The notes beneath the pieces are model-generated. The model had not been told where the DNA came from. It ran no database searches and worked only from the letters and a program-made list of their open reading frames with translations. From an uncultured Alcaligenaceae bacterium (GTDB lineage Bacteria > Pseudomonadota > Gammaproteobacteria > Burkholderiales > Burkholderiaceae_B), in assembly GCA_937952975.1 (NCBI GenBank), contig CALFXX010000129.1, forward strand, positions 1 to 37,645: a DNA stretch of 37,645 bases, in the 5' to 3' direction. The stretch's first letter is position 1; each line of letters starts with the position of its first letter. The translations under genes were made by a program, and so were the position numbers. This document shows, piece by piece, positions 1 to 8,008 of the stretch.

Positions 1-1132
1 GCAACAAGCCAACCTGTATCATTAAAGCCGACACAATCTTAGGGTCGAGCTCTTCCCAACGTCCGCGCCGCAGCGTGGTGGGCAAAACGATGTCGCCAAA
101 GCGCGTACGAATCAGGCGGCTCACAGTCAAACCGATCGACTCAAACATCCGGCGCACCTCGCGATTACGGCCTTCATTCAGCGTCACGCGGTACCAACGG
201 TTACTGCCCTCACCACCGATAAACTCAACCATGCCAAAGCTTGCGGGGCCGTCCTCAAGGGTCACGCCATCCAGCAGGGTTTGGCGCTGTTCGGGACCGA
301 GCTCGCCCAACACACGAACCGCGTACTCACGCTCGTTACCATAGCGCGGATGCAAGAGGCGATTGCTTAAATCGCCCGAGGTGGTCAAAATCAACAAGCC
401 CTCGGTATTGAGATCAAGGCGCCCAATCGACAGCCACTTGCCCACTTTCATTTTGGGCAGACGTGAAAAAACATTGGCGCGTCCACCGGGATCATCGTGG
501 CTCACAATTTCACCGGCTGGCTTGTGATACAAAATGACACGAGGCGGTTTGCGTGTATTGCTACGCGTGACAGGCTTACCGTTTACACGCACTAAATCGT
601 TCGCGCCGACACGTTGACCAATGTGCGCGGGCTCACCATTGACTGAAACGCGGCCGGCGATGATGAGCTCTTCCATTTCACGACGAGAGCCGACACCTGC
701 ATCAGCGAGCACCTTGTGCAATTTAGGCATCAAGAGGTCACTGTTCAGGTATTTATTCAAACGCTGTTCGATACGCTCGGTGCCACTCAAATAAGAAAGC
801 GCTTGATCAGCTTCTTTTTCGAACTCGACGGGGTCACCGATTTCAATCACATCGCGCGGATCAATCGGCTCTTCGGCAACCACGTTAGGCTCGAAAGCTT
901 TGCTGCGTGGCTTGCGCTCAGGTGCACCGGCTTCTGAGTCACCATCGCCAGCGGTGCCTTCACTGCGTCGACGGCGAAACGGTGTGCGCAGCTTACGGCC
1001 ACGAGGCTTACCGCTCGCGTCTCCCTGCCCAGCTTGCGCGGCTGCGTCAGGCTGCGTGGACTGCTCCGCCGCGGCGTTGGCAGTGGCCTCGATTGGCGCG
1101 TGCACGGGTTGTTCAGGATTGGTGTTCGTCAC
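1..1132 (-). CDS. rluB: 23S rRNA pseudouridine synthase RluB (3' end outside window)
   Basis: RsuA/RluB-family enzyme that would convert a uridine of 23S rRNA to pseudouridine. The frame is open from a GTG at 1132 down to base 1, so the C-terminus is missing. Visible parts in order: a low-complexity, charged N-terminal extension of about 115 residues (rich in A, E, R, K); an S4 RNA-binding domain (around KVLADAGVGSRREMEELI, ...GRVSVNG); and the catalytic domain with the family motif GRLDLNTEGLLILT, whose Asp is the expected nucleophile. E. coli RluB lacks such a long N-terminal extension. The GTG start overlaps the scpB stop (GTGA, 1129-1132), which argues for translational coupling and supports this start. 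The gene is absent from simple complete-ORF lists because it has no stop inside the window. Confidence 0.93.
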   Translation of the reverse strand, partial: MTNTNPEQPVHAPIEATANAAAEQSTQPDAAAQAGQGDASGKPRGRKLRTPFRRRRSEGTAGDGDSEAGAPERKPRSKAFEPNVVAEEPIDPRDVIEIGDPVEFEKEADQALSYLSGTERIEQRLNKYLNSDLLMPKLHKVLADAGVGSRREMEELIIAGRVSVNGEPAHIGQRVGANDLVRVNGKPVTRSNTRKPPRVILYHKPAGEIVSHDDPGGRANVFSRLPKMKVGKWLSIGRLDLNTEGLLILTTSGDLSNRLLHPRYGNEREYAVRVLGELGPEQRQTLLDGVTLEDGPASFGMVEFIGGEGSNRWYRVTLNEGRNREVRRMFESIGLTVSRLIRTRFGDIVLPTTLRRGRWEELDPKIVSALMIQVGLL

Positions 1133-2151
1133 TTGGACTCCGAGGGGAAAGTAGAGGTTTGCGCGGGCTGGTCGCCCGACGTGTTCAATTCAGGACTCGA
1201 CATCGACACAGGCTCGGACTGAGCCTCTAAATCAGCCTCGTCAAAGCCGTCATGTGCCGGTGGTTCATCTTTAATTTCTGGCGCTTCGCTGCTTGATGTA
1301 GCGTCGCTAACAGGGTGCACTTCTTCAGCAATAGCGGATTCAGCGTGTTCTTCACTTGCAGCGTGTTCTTCACTTGCAGCGTGTTCTTCACTTGCAGCGT
1401 GTTCTTCACCAGTCGCTTGTTCTTGATTTGCTTGGTCAAGCAAATCTCCAGACTTGACCTCTGCACCTAAGCTCTGTCCTTCAAGGACAAGGGACTGCAG
1501 CGCTTCGGTGATCTCAGTTGCCCCCAGGGCGGGCAACTCGTCGAGCGCTCGCAGGCCCAGATCATCTAAAAACTGTTTGGTTGTGCCCAACAAACCAGGC
1601 CGACCAGGACCGTCACGATGACCAATGACTTCTACCCAACCCCGGTCTTCGAGCGTCTTAATAATTTGTGAAGACACGGTCACGCCACGAATATCTTCAA
1701 TATCGCCCCGTGTCACAGGTTGACGCCACGAGATGATGGCAAGCGTCTCCATGACAGCGCGCGAATATTTCGGCGCACGCTCTGGGCTCAGACGCTCAAG
1801 ATAGCGCTGCATCGAGGCACGACTCTGAAAACGCCAACCACTGGCGAGTTCGGCGAGTTCCATGCCGCGATCGAGCCATGCCTGCTGCAGCTGTTCAAGC
1901 GCAACCAGAATTTGCTCGTTCGTGATTTCGTTACCATCAGCTTCAAACAACTTGCGCAATTCATGTAACGGCATCGGGGCTGAAGCGCAGAGCAACGCGG
2001 CTTCGAGAACAACACCCGCCTGCATCAGTTTCTTTTCTTGCTGTTGCGCCTCTTGCGCCAGAGCGCTTTGGTCTGTGTCATGCACGATAGCGCCTTCGGC
2101 TTCGTTTGCCATTGCGTCTGTCTCAACATGCTTTTCGTGCGTTTCATTCAT
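1129..2151 (-). CDS. scpB: Segregation and condensation protein B (ScpB)
   Basis: ScpB is the winged-helix subunit of the SMC-ScpAB complex, which helps condense and segregate the chromosome. The core lies at about residues 45-225: LEAALLCASAPMPLHELRKLF at the first winged helix and AIISWRQPVTRGDIEDIRGV...GRPGLLGTTKQFLDDLGL at the second. At 340 residues it is much longer than a typical ScpB of about 200. The extra length is an acidic N-terminus and an acidic tail that contains a hexapeptide EEHAAS repeat (bases 1341-1410). The ATG at 2151 has an AAGGAC ribosome site about 11 bases upstream. scpA is not adjacent; the neighbour upstream is the divergent initiator tRNA gene. Downstream rluB overlaps by 4 bases. 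Confidence 0.95.
   Translation of the reverse strand: MNETHEKHVETDAMANEAEGAIVHDTDQSALAQEAQQQEKKLMQAGVVLEAALLCASAPMPLHELRKLFEADGNEITNEQILVALEQLQQAWLDRGMELAELASGWRFQSRASMQRYLERLSPERAPKYSRAVMETLAIISWRQPVTRGDIEDIRGVTVSSQIIKTLEDRGWVEVIGHRDGPGRPGLLGTTKQFLDDLGLRALDELPALGATEITEALQSLVLEGQSLGAEVKSGDLLDQANQEQATGEEHAASEEHAASEEHAASEEHAESAIAEEVHPVSDATSSSEAPEIKDEPPAHDGFDEADLEAQSEPVSMSSPELNTSGDQPAQTSTFPSESK
1341..1410. repeat. 18-bp tandem repeat inside scpB
   Basis: Three exact copies of an 18-bp unit (1341-1358, 1359-1376, 1377-1394) plus a partial fourth copy (1395-1410). On the coding (minus) strand each unit encodes Glu-Glu-His-Ala-Ala-Ser in the acidic C-terminal tail of ScpB. The unit length is a multiple of three, so changes in copy number would keep the frame. 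Confidence 0.95.
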
Positions 2152-2189
2152 AATGATTCATTGTCCTTATCGCGCATTTTTACGCTGAC

Positions 2190-2218
2190 TTGTCCTAAAG
2201 CGTGATCTACGCTATACT
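2190..2218 (+). promoter_or_regulatory. Sigma-70-type promoter of the initiator tRNA gene
   Basis: A -35 like TTGTCC (2190-2195) and a -10 like TATACT (2213-2218) are separated by exactly 17 bases. The predicted start of transcription is near 2225, a few bases before the mature tRNA 5' end at 2232. Confidence 0.7.
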
Positions 2219-2231
2219 TCTTTTCTTCAGA

Positions 2232-2308
<77 letters not shown>

Positions 2309-2313
2309 AATAC

Positions 2314-2352
2314 AACTGGTCGATCGCTTCTTGCGCTCGACCAGTTTTATTT
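2314..2352 (+). terminator. Rho-independent terminator after tRNA-fMet
   Basis: A perfect 10-bp inverted repeat, aactggtcga (2314-2323) with tcgaccagtt (2337-2346), has a 13-base loop and runs into a T-rich stretch. It lies five bases after the tRNA CCA end. Confidence 0.88.
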
Positions 2353-2815
2353 TGTACCCTGCGTATTAAATTCATTTCTTTCCTGTACGACTAGATTGAG
2401 TAATTCAAAGACTCATCTGTGATGGCTAGGGATTTGACTCAGCAGCCAAAAACCTCGCGCCCCTCTGATTAACACTTTTAAATCTTTAGTATGGGCGCCC
2501 ATGTGTCAATCAAGACCATGAGGATCATCTAGTACGACACACGCAACAACGCGCAAGGCGACAAATAGACAAATCTTTGAAAATGAAACGATGTGATCGA
2601 AACCACTGCCACACGCCGAGCGTGTTTGGCTGCATACCCTGAATCGCGCTCATTAAGGTCTATGATCTTGGCGATTCGAGCTAAGCTGAAAACTGTCACC
2701 TAGAGACTAAGCACACACTAAGCACACCTAGGTCGACAACTTGAGTGTACCGTAACTTAGTCAAGCGCTTCAAGTCTATGCCCCAAATTACCCACAACTG
2801 AGCAACACAAACCCA
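2353..2815. other. Intergenic stretch without a recognisable gene
   Basis: About 460 bases lie between the tRNA terminator and the 3' end of the leftward acyl-CoA operon. No convincing reading frame was found. Small structures are present: a 12-bp palindrome ATGGGCGCCCAT (2491-2502), an imperfect hairpin ACACGC-CGA-GCGTGT (2611-2625) with outer GCC/GGC pairs that could end the leftward operon but has no clear T-run, and a doubled 11-mer ACTAAGCACAC (2706-2727). No integrase remnant or repeat of the tRNA 3' end was recognised, although the place just after a tRNA gene is a common integration spot. Confidence 0.6.
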
Positions 2816-3319
2816 CTAAACCGGTTTCAAAATGCTCGTTTCATCGAAATCTACAAGCTGATCGTGCTTAGCACACGCAGGATGGTCAAGCACCGCACGC
2901 GCCCCCTTGACTGTAAGAGTCACCTGATAAAGAAAGCGTTGCCCCAAAAAAGGCGCATGCTTTAAGGTAAAGGCAATTTGCTCAACATCCAAGCCCATCG
3001 CATCAATCACCACCCGGTCGACCGAAGCAGCACGCTTACTGAGCACGCGCAAAAAAAGCGAGCGCAACGCATCACCCAGCCCACTATTTAAGCCACAACA
3101 CAAACAACCCTCTTCGCTTGTCGGGCGAGCCAACACAAAGGGCTCGACTCTGCTGTACCCAAGCTCGATATCGCGTTGCACTGCAGGGCTCAACACCACT
3201 GAGCCTCGCATGCGGGGATGCGTCAACAGCCTCTTAAGCCAGGCAGTCTGTTCAACAGCACTGTCACCTCGCACCGCGACAACCGGGATCCGGCCAAGTT
3301 GTCGCGACGTCTCGAACAT
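2816..3319 (-). CDS. Short CobW-like protein with a degenerate P-loop
   Basis: 167 residues that follow the order of the N-terminal part of CobW/COG0523 metal-chaperone GTPases. IPVVAVRGDSAVEQTAWLKRLL (residues 11-32) sits where the Walker A loop would be, then EEGCLCC (69-75) matches the GCxCC metal motif, then DRVVIDAMGL (101-110) matches the strand that usually reads like ET(T/S)GL. The Walker lysine position reads EQT where GKT is expected, so GTP binding is doubtful. The usual C-terminal CobW domain is absent (family length 300-400). It starts 2 bases after the stop of the crotonase gene and is the last gene of that operon. It could be a decayed gene or a re-purposed metal-binding protein; the intact frame and tight coupling favour function. 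The family call is inferred from motif order. Confidence 0.6.
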   Translation of the reverse strand: MFETSRQLGRIPVVAVRGDSAVEQTAWLKRLLTHPRMRGSVVLSPAVQRDIELGYSRVEPFVLARPTSEEGCLCCGLNSGLGDALRSLFLRVLSKRAASVDRVVIDAMGLDVEQIAFTLKHAPFLGQRFLYQVTLTVKGARAVLDHPACAKHDQLVDFDETSILKPV

Positions 3320-3321
3320 GC

Positions 3322-4116
3322 TTAATCCAATGCCTTAGGCCATTGAAAGGCGGCAGGCTGTTTGGTTAAAAATCGTTGTACGGCATCGGTATGCCATTGC
3401 GTCGTACGTGCAACAGCTTGAGACGAAGACTCAATGTCCATCATCGCATCTAAACTGCTGTTTAACGAGACATTGAACGCACGCTTTGTCATGGCAAGCG
3501 CAGCAGGCGCCGCCTGCGCCAGACACGTTGCCATTTGCTGTGCCCGTTCGAGCGTGCGCCCTTGAGGCGTCACCTCGAGCACAATGCCTAGATCGTGCGC
3601 TTGTTGCGCGTTCAGTTCACGCGCAGAAAACGCGAGCTCTTTAGCGCGCTGAACGCCAACAATACGCGGCAACGTATACAAAACAGCGCAGTCTGGCACT
3701 AGGCCTAACCGCATAAAAGATAAACAAAAACGACTATCAGGTGCTGCCAGCACAATATCAGCAGTTAAAGCCAAGCTAAAACCGGCGCCGTAAGCCGCGC
3801 CCTCAACCGCCGCAATGACGGGCACCTCAAGCCTCAACAAGGTTTCAATCCACGAGAGGTAATCAAACCGCATGCGCTCACGCCCGTCTTGTGCGCTCAA
3901 GGTCGCCTCACCCATCGCACTGATGTCGCCCCCAGCGCAGAAAGTCGCGCCTGCCCCCGTAATGACCAAGGCTCGCAAATCGCGCTGTTGCGGCATGGTT
4001 GCGATCAAATCCCCTAACTCTTTGCGCATGACGGCATCGATCGCGTTTTTACGCTTAGGGCGATTCAGGGTCAGGGTGCCAACACCCTGGTTGACGACAT
4101 ATTCAATGGTTTCCAA
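3322..4116 (-). CDS. Enoyl-CoA hydratase/isomerase family protein, PaaG-like
   Basis: 264-residue crotonase-fold enzyme acting on CoA thioesters. The oxyanion-hole segments are visible at FCAGGDI (about 60-66) and EGAAYGAGFSLALTADIV. The two glutamates of classical enoyl-CoA hydratases are not present: the GGCE position reads AGFS, and the QPE position reads LSF in FCLSFMRLGLVPDC. This pattern, including the Asp of the VPD motif, matches PaaG-type isomerases, so double-bond isomerisation is more likely than hydration. It lies between the fused acyl-CoA dehydrogenase (57 bases upstream) and the CobW-like gene (2 bases downstream), consistent with a beta-oxidation-like operon. Confidence 0.85.
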   Translation of the reverse strand: METIEYVVNQGVGTLTLNRPKRKNAIDAVMRKELGDLIATMPQQRDLRALVITGAGATFCAGGDISAMGEATLSAQDGRERMRFDYLSWIETLLRLEVPVIAAVEGAAYGAGFSLALTADIVLAAPDSRFCLSFMRLGLVPDCAVLYTLPRIVGVQRAKELAFSARELNAQQAHDLGIVLEVTPQGRTLERAQQMATCLAQAAPAALAMTKRAFNVSLNSSLDAMMDIESSSQAVARTTQWHTDAVQRFLTKQPAAFQWPKALD

Positions 4117-4173
4117 CTCTCTTACCTTTACAAGAAGATTCTAAAAACAGCGGGCCCTGAAAATATTGACCCT

Positions 4174-6498
4174 TCAATCGGGTAACTTGAGCACGTGCTT
4201 GGCAATGATTTCTTTTTGAATTTCAGTGCTTCCACCATAAATGGTTGAAGGAATCGAATGAAACAAAATCGCGGGGGCATCAAGCCCTTCAGCGCCAAAA
4301 TCTGTAGTTTCGCCAGTAGCACCGTGCTCTTGCGCCGATTCGACTAACAACGTGCAAATTCGTTGATACGTGTCGGTGCCCCAAATTTTCAACAACGACA
4401 CGCTAGGTGGCAAGGTTTCGCCACGCTTGACCATTTCAGCGTAGTGCGTGTATGCCGATACTTGGTCAGCCACATCGAGCATCAGCTCGCTGTAACGTGC
4501 TGCAAACACGGGGTTAGCAAATAGATCCAAGCTCTCGGCCAAGCTGGTCAGTTGGCTTAAGGCGTAACGCGACTGTTTTGGGCTACCCAAAAAGATTCTT
4601 TCAAAGCCCAAAAGAGCCTTGGCAATTGTCCAACCTTCGTTCATTTGCCCAACCAGATTTTCGGCGGGCACGCGTACGTTGTCAAAAAAGACTTCGCAAA
4701 ACTCTTTTTGCCCACTGATATTTTGAATCGGACGAATCGTGATGCCGGGGATGCTTAAATCGATCAGTAAGAAACTGATCCCAGACTGTTTTTTGGCGTC
4801 TTTGTCGGTGCGAACCAGTGCAAACATGTGTGTAGCATCTTGAGCCAGTGTGGTCCAAATTTTTTGACCATTCACGACAAACACATCACCATCCAACACA
4901 GCTTCTGTGCGCAACGCCGCTAAGTCGGATCCCGCGCCAGGCTCAGAGTAGCCCTGGCACCAGATGTGTTCGTTAGCGATAATTTTAGGTAAAAACTTTT
5001 GCTGTTGTTCTGGACTACCACGTTGAATCAACAGTGGCCCAATCATCACTACGCCCATGTCGGGCGCGCGCGCGACGCCATACTGCTCTTGCTCTTCAAC
5101 ATAGGCAATCATTTTGCCAGGGGGCAAACCCATCCCACCAAATTTCTTCGGCCATGACGGAGCGATCCACCCTTGAGTCGAGAGGGTTTTTGTCCAATCT
5201 TTGATTTCGTTTAAACGCAAACGATGCGGCACATGACGAAGATTTTCAGGATAGTGTTTTGCGTAAAAACTCTGCAGCATTTGCCGAAACTCTGGCTCGG
5301 GCATGTTCTCCCAATCGGCGTCTTTTGCAAACTCGCTGATTGTTTTCGTTGGTGCTGCAGTCGTCTCAAGAGGTGCCACAGAGCGTTGCGCAAAATACCG
5401 CTGCCGGTGGGCGTCCACATTGCCTAGCCAAGCTGTCAGGGCTAACGCTCGCTTAAAGTACAAACCAACATCACATTCGTCGGTATAGCCCATCGCGCCG
5501 TGCATCTGTATCGCCATGCGCGTCATGAGCAAGGCTGCGTAGGAGCAGCGCGCCTTGGCCCGACTGGCCAGGGCACTTATCGCGCCGCCTTCTTCGAGTT
5601 GTCTGAGCACATCGGCTAAACAAGCCGACGACAACTCAACCTGAATATAGCCGTCAACGATGCGATGTTTCAGTGCCTGAAAGCTTCCGATGAGTTTTCC
5701 GAATTGTTTGCGTGTGCCCAAGTATTCGAGGGTAACAGCCAGAGAACGGCGCATTACACCAAGCATTTCTGCAGCTTGTATGACGCGCGCAGCGTCGTTG
5801 GCATGATCAACCAGATTGAATACCTCGGTTCCGGTCATCAATAAATGGGCATGCGGCACCTCAACGTTGTGCAACGACAACGTGCACAGCATCGAACCAT
5901 CTACGGCACGCTGATCAGCATGCGTGACCCCGCTAGCTCCTGCTGGCACCCAGACCAGCACCGGTTGATCCGCGAGCGTTGCCAACACCACCCAGCCGTC
6001 AGCACCTGTTGCCGGCGTCACAAACTTTTTGACCCCGCTTAAGCGCAAGGTATCACCTTGAGCCAACGCCGTCGTTGTCAGAGCCTGCTGCGCCTGCAAT
6101 TGCCCCAGGGTCTCTTGCCAAGCCACCCCCGCCACCAAGGCACCGCCCACTAATTGCTCGAGCAGAACCGAGCGCAACGCACTTTGGGGCATACCCGAGA
6201 CCAATGCTGCAAACTGAACACCAGACGCAATCAAGGGTTCAGGCAAGAGTCGTTGACCAATCTCTTCTGCAATCGCTGCCATCTCACGCAAGCCTAGCCC
6301 TAAACCGCCGTCTTGTTCAGAGACAAGTACTCCGAGCCAACCCGCATTCGCGATCTCTTGCCAAGCAGCGCGGTCAAACCCAGTGTCTGAGTCTCGAAGT
6401 TTACGTAAGCGACCAATGGTGTTGCCGCGCGATAGTAAATCGCGCGCACTGTCGCGAAAGGCCTCAATTGCAGGTTCGTTGAGTGTGACGTCGTTCAT
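4174..6498 (-). CDS. Two-domain (fused) acyl-CoA dehydrogenase
   Basis: 774 residues, about twice the length of one acyl-CoA dehydrogenase. The N half (about 1-368) has the N-terminal helical domain (WLGVLVSEQDGGLGLGL, 54-70), an FAD-contact motif GTRKQFGKLIGSFQALKH (261-278) and QMHGAMGYTDE (331-341), but no TEPxxGSD-like flavin loop. A linker rich in A, T, P, E and D covers about 369-398. The C half (399-774) has the flavin loop YSEPGAGSD (517-525), FERI at 632-635, whose Glu could be the base as in isovaleryl-type enzymes, and YGGSTEIQ (754-761) where many family members have YEG. The halves carry complementary motifs, as in heteromeric alpha-beta dehydrogenases of steroid side-chain degradation. 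An AGAGGC ribosome site precedes the ATG. It would dehydrogenate an acyl-CoA to the enoyl-CoA, passing electrons to ETF. Confidence 0.88.
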   Translation of the reverse strand: MNDVTLNEPAIEAFRDSARDLLSRGNTIGRLRKLRDSDTGFDRAAWQEIANAGWLGVLVSEQDGGLGLGLREMAAIAEEIGQRLLPEPLIASGVQFAALVSGMPQSALRSVLLEQLVGGALVAGVAWQETLGQLQAQQALTTTALAQGDTLRLSGVKKFVTPATGADGWVVLATLADQPVLVWVPAGASGVTHADQRAVDGSMLCTLSLHNVEVPHAHLLMTGTEVFNLVDHANDAARVIQAAEMLGVMRRSLAVTLEYLGTRKQFGKLIGSFQALKHRIVDGYIQVELSSACLADVLRQLEEGGAISALASRAKARCSYAALLMTRMAIQMHGAMGYTDECDVGLYFKRALALTAWLGNVDAHRQRYFAQRSVAPLETTAAPTKTISEFAKDADWENMPEPEFRQMLQSFYAKHYPENLRHVPHRLRLNEIKDWTKTLSTQGWIAPSWPKKFGGMGLPPGKMIAYVEEQEQYGVARAPDMGVVMIGPLLIQRGSPEQQQKFLPKIIANEHIWCQGYSEPGAGSDLAALRTEAVLDGDVFVVNGQKIWTTLAQDATHMFALVRTDKDAKKQSGISFLLIDLSIPGITIRPIQNISGQKEFCEVFFDNVRVPAENLVGQMNEGWTIAKALLGFERIFLGSPKQSRYALSQLTSLAESLDLFANPVFAARYSELMLDVADQVSAYTHYAEMVKRGETLPPSVSLLKIWGTDTYQRICTLLVESAQEHGATGETTDFGAEGLDAPAILFHSIPSTIYGGSTEIQKEIIAKHVLKLPD

Positions 6499-6671
6499 CG
6501 TGGTTGCCTCTAAAAACTTTTTTCGTAAGTGTGACTACGTTACCATTTTGTGGGTCTAAGCTCACCTCTGGGTACTGCGCATACAGCGATCTTAGCGAAT
6601 ACACCGGCTACCCCACTTTTCTGATGAGACGGTGCTGCCTGTCAAACCATCCGTGCGCTCTTGCTGCTCGC

Positions 6672-7799
6672 CTACCGTCGCTGCAGCGCCGCAATCTCAG
6701 AAGCACTGTAACCAAGCTGCTGCAAGATGTCGACCGTATGGGCACCGGTCGCAGCGGGTGCCCGAATGGGTGCCGTTGGCGTTTGGCTAAACCTAGGTGC
6801 CACCGAAGGCTGCAACACACCCTGAACCTCGCAAAACGTCTTGCGGGCGACATTATGTGGATGCAGGGGCGCTTCGGTCATGCTGAGCACTGGAGCGAAG
6901 CACACATCAGTCCCTTCCATCACGTCGCACCACTCTTGACGGGTGCGGGTCGCAAAAATTTGCTCGAACTGTTGACGCATTGCGGGCCAACTCGCAGGGT
7001 CTCGCTGCTGCGTTTGATCAATGCCCGTTAGGCCTGACTTTTCAATCAACATCGCGTAAAACTGAGGCTCGATTGACCCAAGCGCAATCCACTTTCCATC
7101 TGCACAACGATACGTGCCATAAAAGTGTGCACCACCATCCAGCATATTTTGACCGCGTTCGTCGCGCCACTGCCCCTCTGCCATACGCGCATACATGAGC
7201 CCCATCAACAACGCCGAACCATCGGTCATGGCGGCATCAACCACCTGCCCTTTACCCGTTGTCCGAGCGTGCATCGCTGCGGCCAGCACCCCTGCTACAA
7301 GCAACATCCCTCCACCGCCAAAATCTCCAACGAGGTTTAGAGGCGGTAAGGGTTGTTCAGGGGTACCCATCGCGTGCAGGGCGCTCGATAAGGCGATGTA
7401 ATTGATATCGTGGCCAGCCGCCTGCGCTAAAGGGCCCGTCTGCCCCCAGCCCGTCATTCGGCCAAACACTAGCTTTGGATTACGCGCGAAGCAGACAGCG
7501 GGGCTCAAACCGAGTTTTTCCATGACGCCCGGACGAAAGCCTTCAATCAACACATCAGCAGATTCAACCAGGCGCAAGACGGCGTCAATGGCTGCGGGTT
7601 GCTTTAAGTCCAAAGAAATCGATTGCTTGTTGCGCCGCAGCACTTTGCTGTGCACTGAGTGCAAGTCAGTCTCGGTTGGCACAATGCGATCCACACAAAT
7701 CACCTCTGCACCCAAATCAGCCAGCAGCATCCCTGCGAAAGGCCCGGGACCTAACCCAGCAAGCTCGATCACTTTAAAGCCTTGTAACGGTCCGGCCAT
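6672..7799 (-). CDS. Alpha-methylacyl-CoA racemase (CaiB/BaiF family III)
   Basis: 375 residues that follow animal AMACR and mycobacterial MCR along the whole length: VIELAGLGPGPFAGMLLADLGAEV at the start, AGHDINYIALS, PLNLVGDFGGGGML, GQNMLDGGAHFYGTY and GSIEPQFY. The expected catalytic residues are present as His130, Asp159 and Glu244, each three to four positions from the mycobacterial H126/D156/E241. The enzyme interconverts 2R- and 2S-methylacyl-CoA so that a stereospecific dehydrogenase can act. It is first in a leftward operon with the fused dehydrogenase, which begins 173 bases further on. The ATG has a GGACGAGG ribosome site immediately upstream. Confidence 0.93.
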   Translation of the reverse strand: MAGPLQGFKVIELAGLGPGPFAGMLLADLGAEVICVDRIVPTETDLHSVHSKVLRRNKQSISLDLKQPAAIDAVLRLVESADVLIEGFRPGVMEKLGLSPAVCFARNPKLVFGRMTGWGQTGPLAQAAGHDINYIALSSALHAMGTPEQPLPPLNLVGDFGGGGMLLVAGVLAAAMHARTTGKGQVVDAAMTDGSALLMGLMYARMAEGQWRDERGQNMLDGGAHFYGTYRCADGKWIALGSIEPQFYAMLIEKSGLTGIDQTQQRDPASWPAMRQQFEQIFATRTRQEWCDVMEGTDVCFAPVLSMTEAPLHPHNVARKTFCEVQGVLQPSVAPRFSQTPTAPIRAPAATGAHTVDILQQLGYSASEIAALQRR

Positions 7800-7938
7800 G
7801 CCTCGTCCTTTTATCTTTTGTCTGATTGGTCTAACTAGTCTGGTCGATAGAACAGTACTTGGAGGCTAGCTCTTGCGCGTCTCTTTATGCCCAGTGAGCG
7901 CTCGACTCATCGCTTCAGCCCTATGATATGCGATCAAA

Positions 7939-7968
7939 TTGAAACGCGCGCCTGAGCGCGGTTACTAT
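7939..7968 (+). promoter_or_regulatory. Candidate nitroreductase promoter with internal palindrome
   Basis: TTGAAA (7939-7944) and TACTAT (7963-7968) lie 18 bases apart, about 40 bases before the nitroreductase start. The spacer holds an inverted repeat CGCGC-GCCTGA-GCGCG (7945-7960). A dyad between -35 and -10 is the placement used by MerR-type regulators, although their spacers are usually 19-20 bases. No regulator gene is nearby. Confidence 0.45.
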
Positions 7969-8008
7969 CACCGATCGATTACCCTGCCATTTTCGTGAGA
8001 GCTCTGCC

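Noticed and set aside
1227..1466. Repetitive 79-residue frame with a KNTLQV repeat opposite or shifted to scpB
   Set aside because: It is a frame-shifted reading of the 18-bp repeat inside scpB, without a ribosome site.
2611..2625. Terminator of the leftward acyl-CoA operon
   Set aside because: The stem is only six strict pairs and there is no T-run; it is mentioned only as a weak possibility.
2353..2815. Integrated element at the tRNA 3' end
   Set aside because: No integrase, no second copy of the tRNA end and no foreign reading frame were seen.
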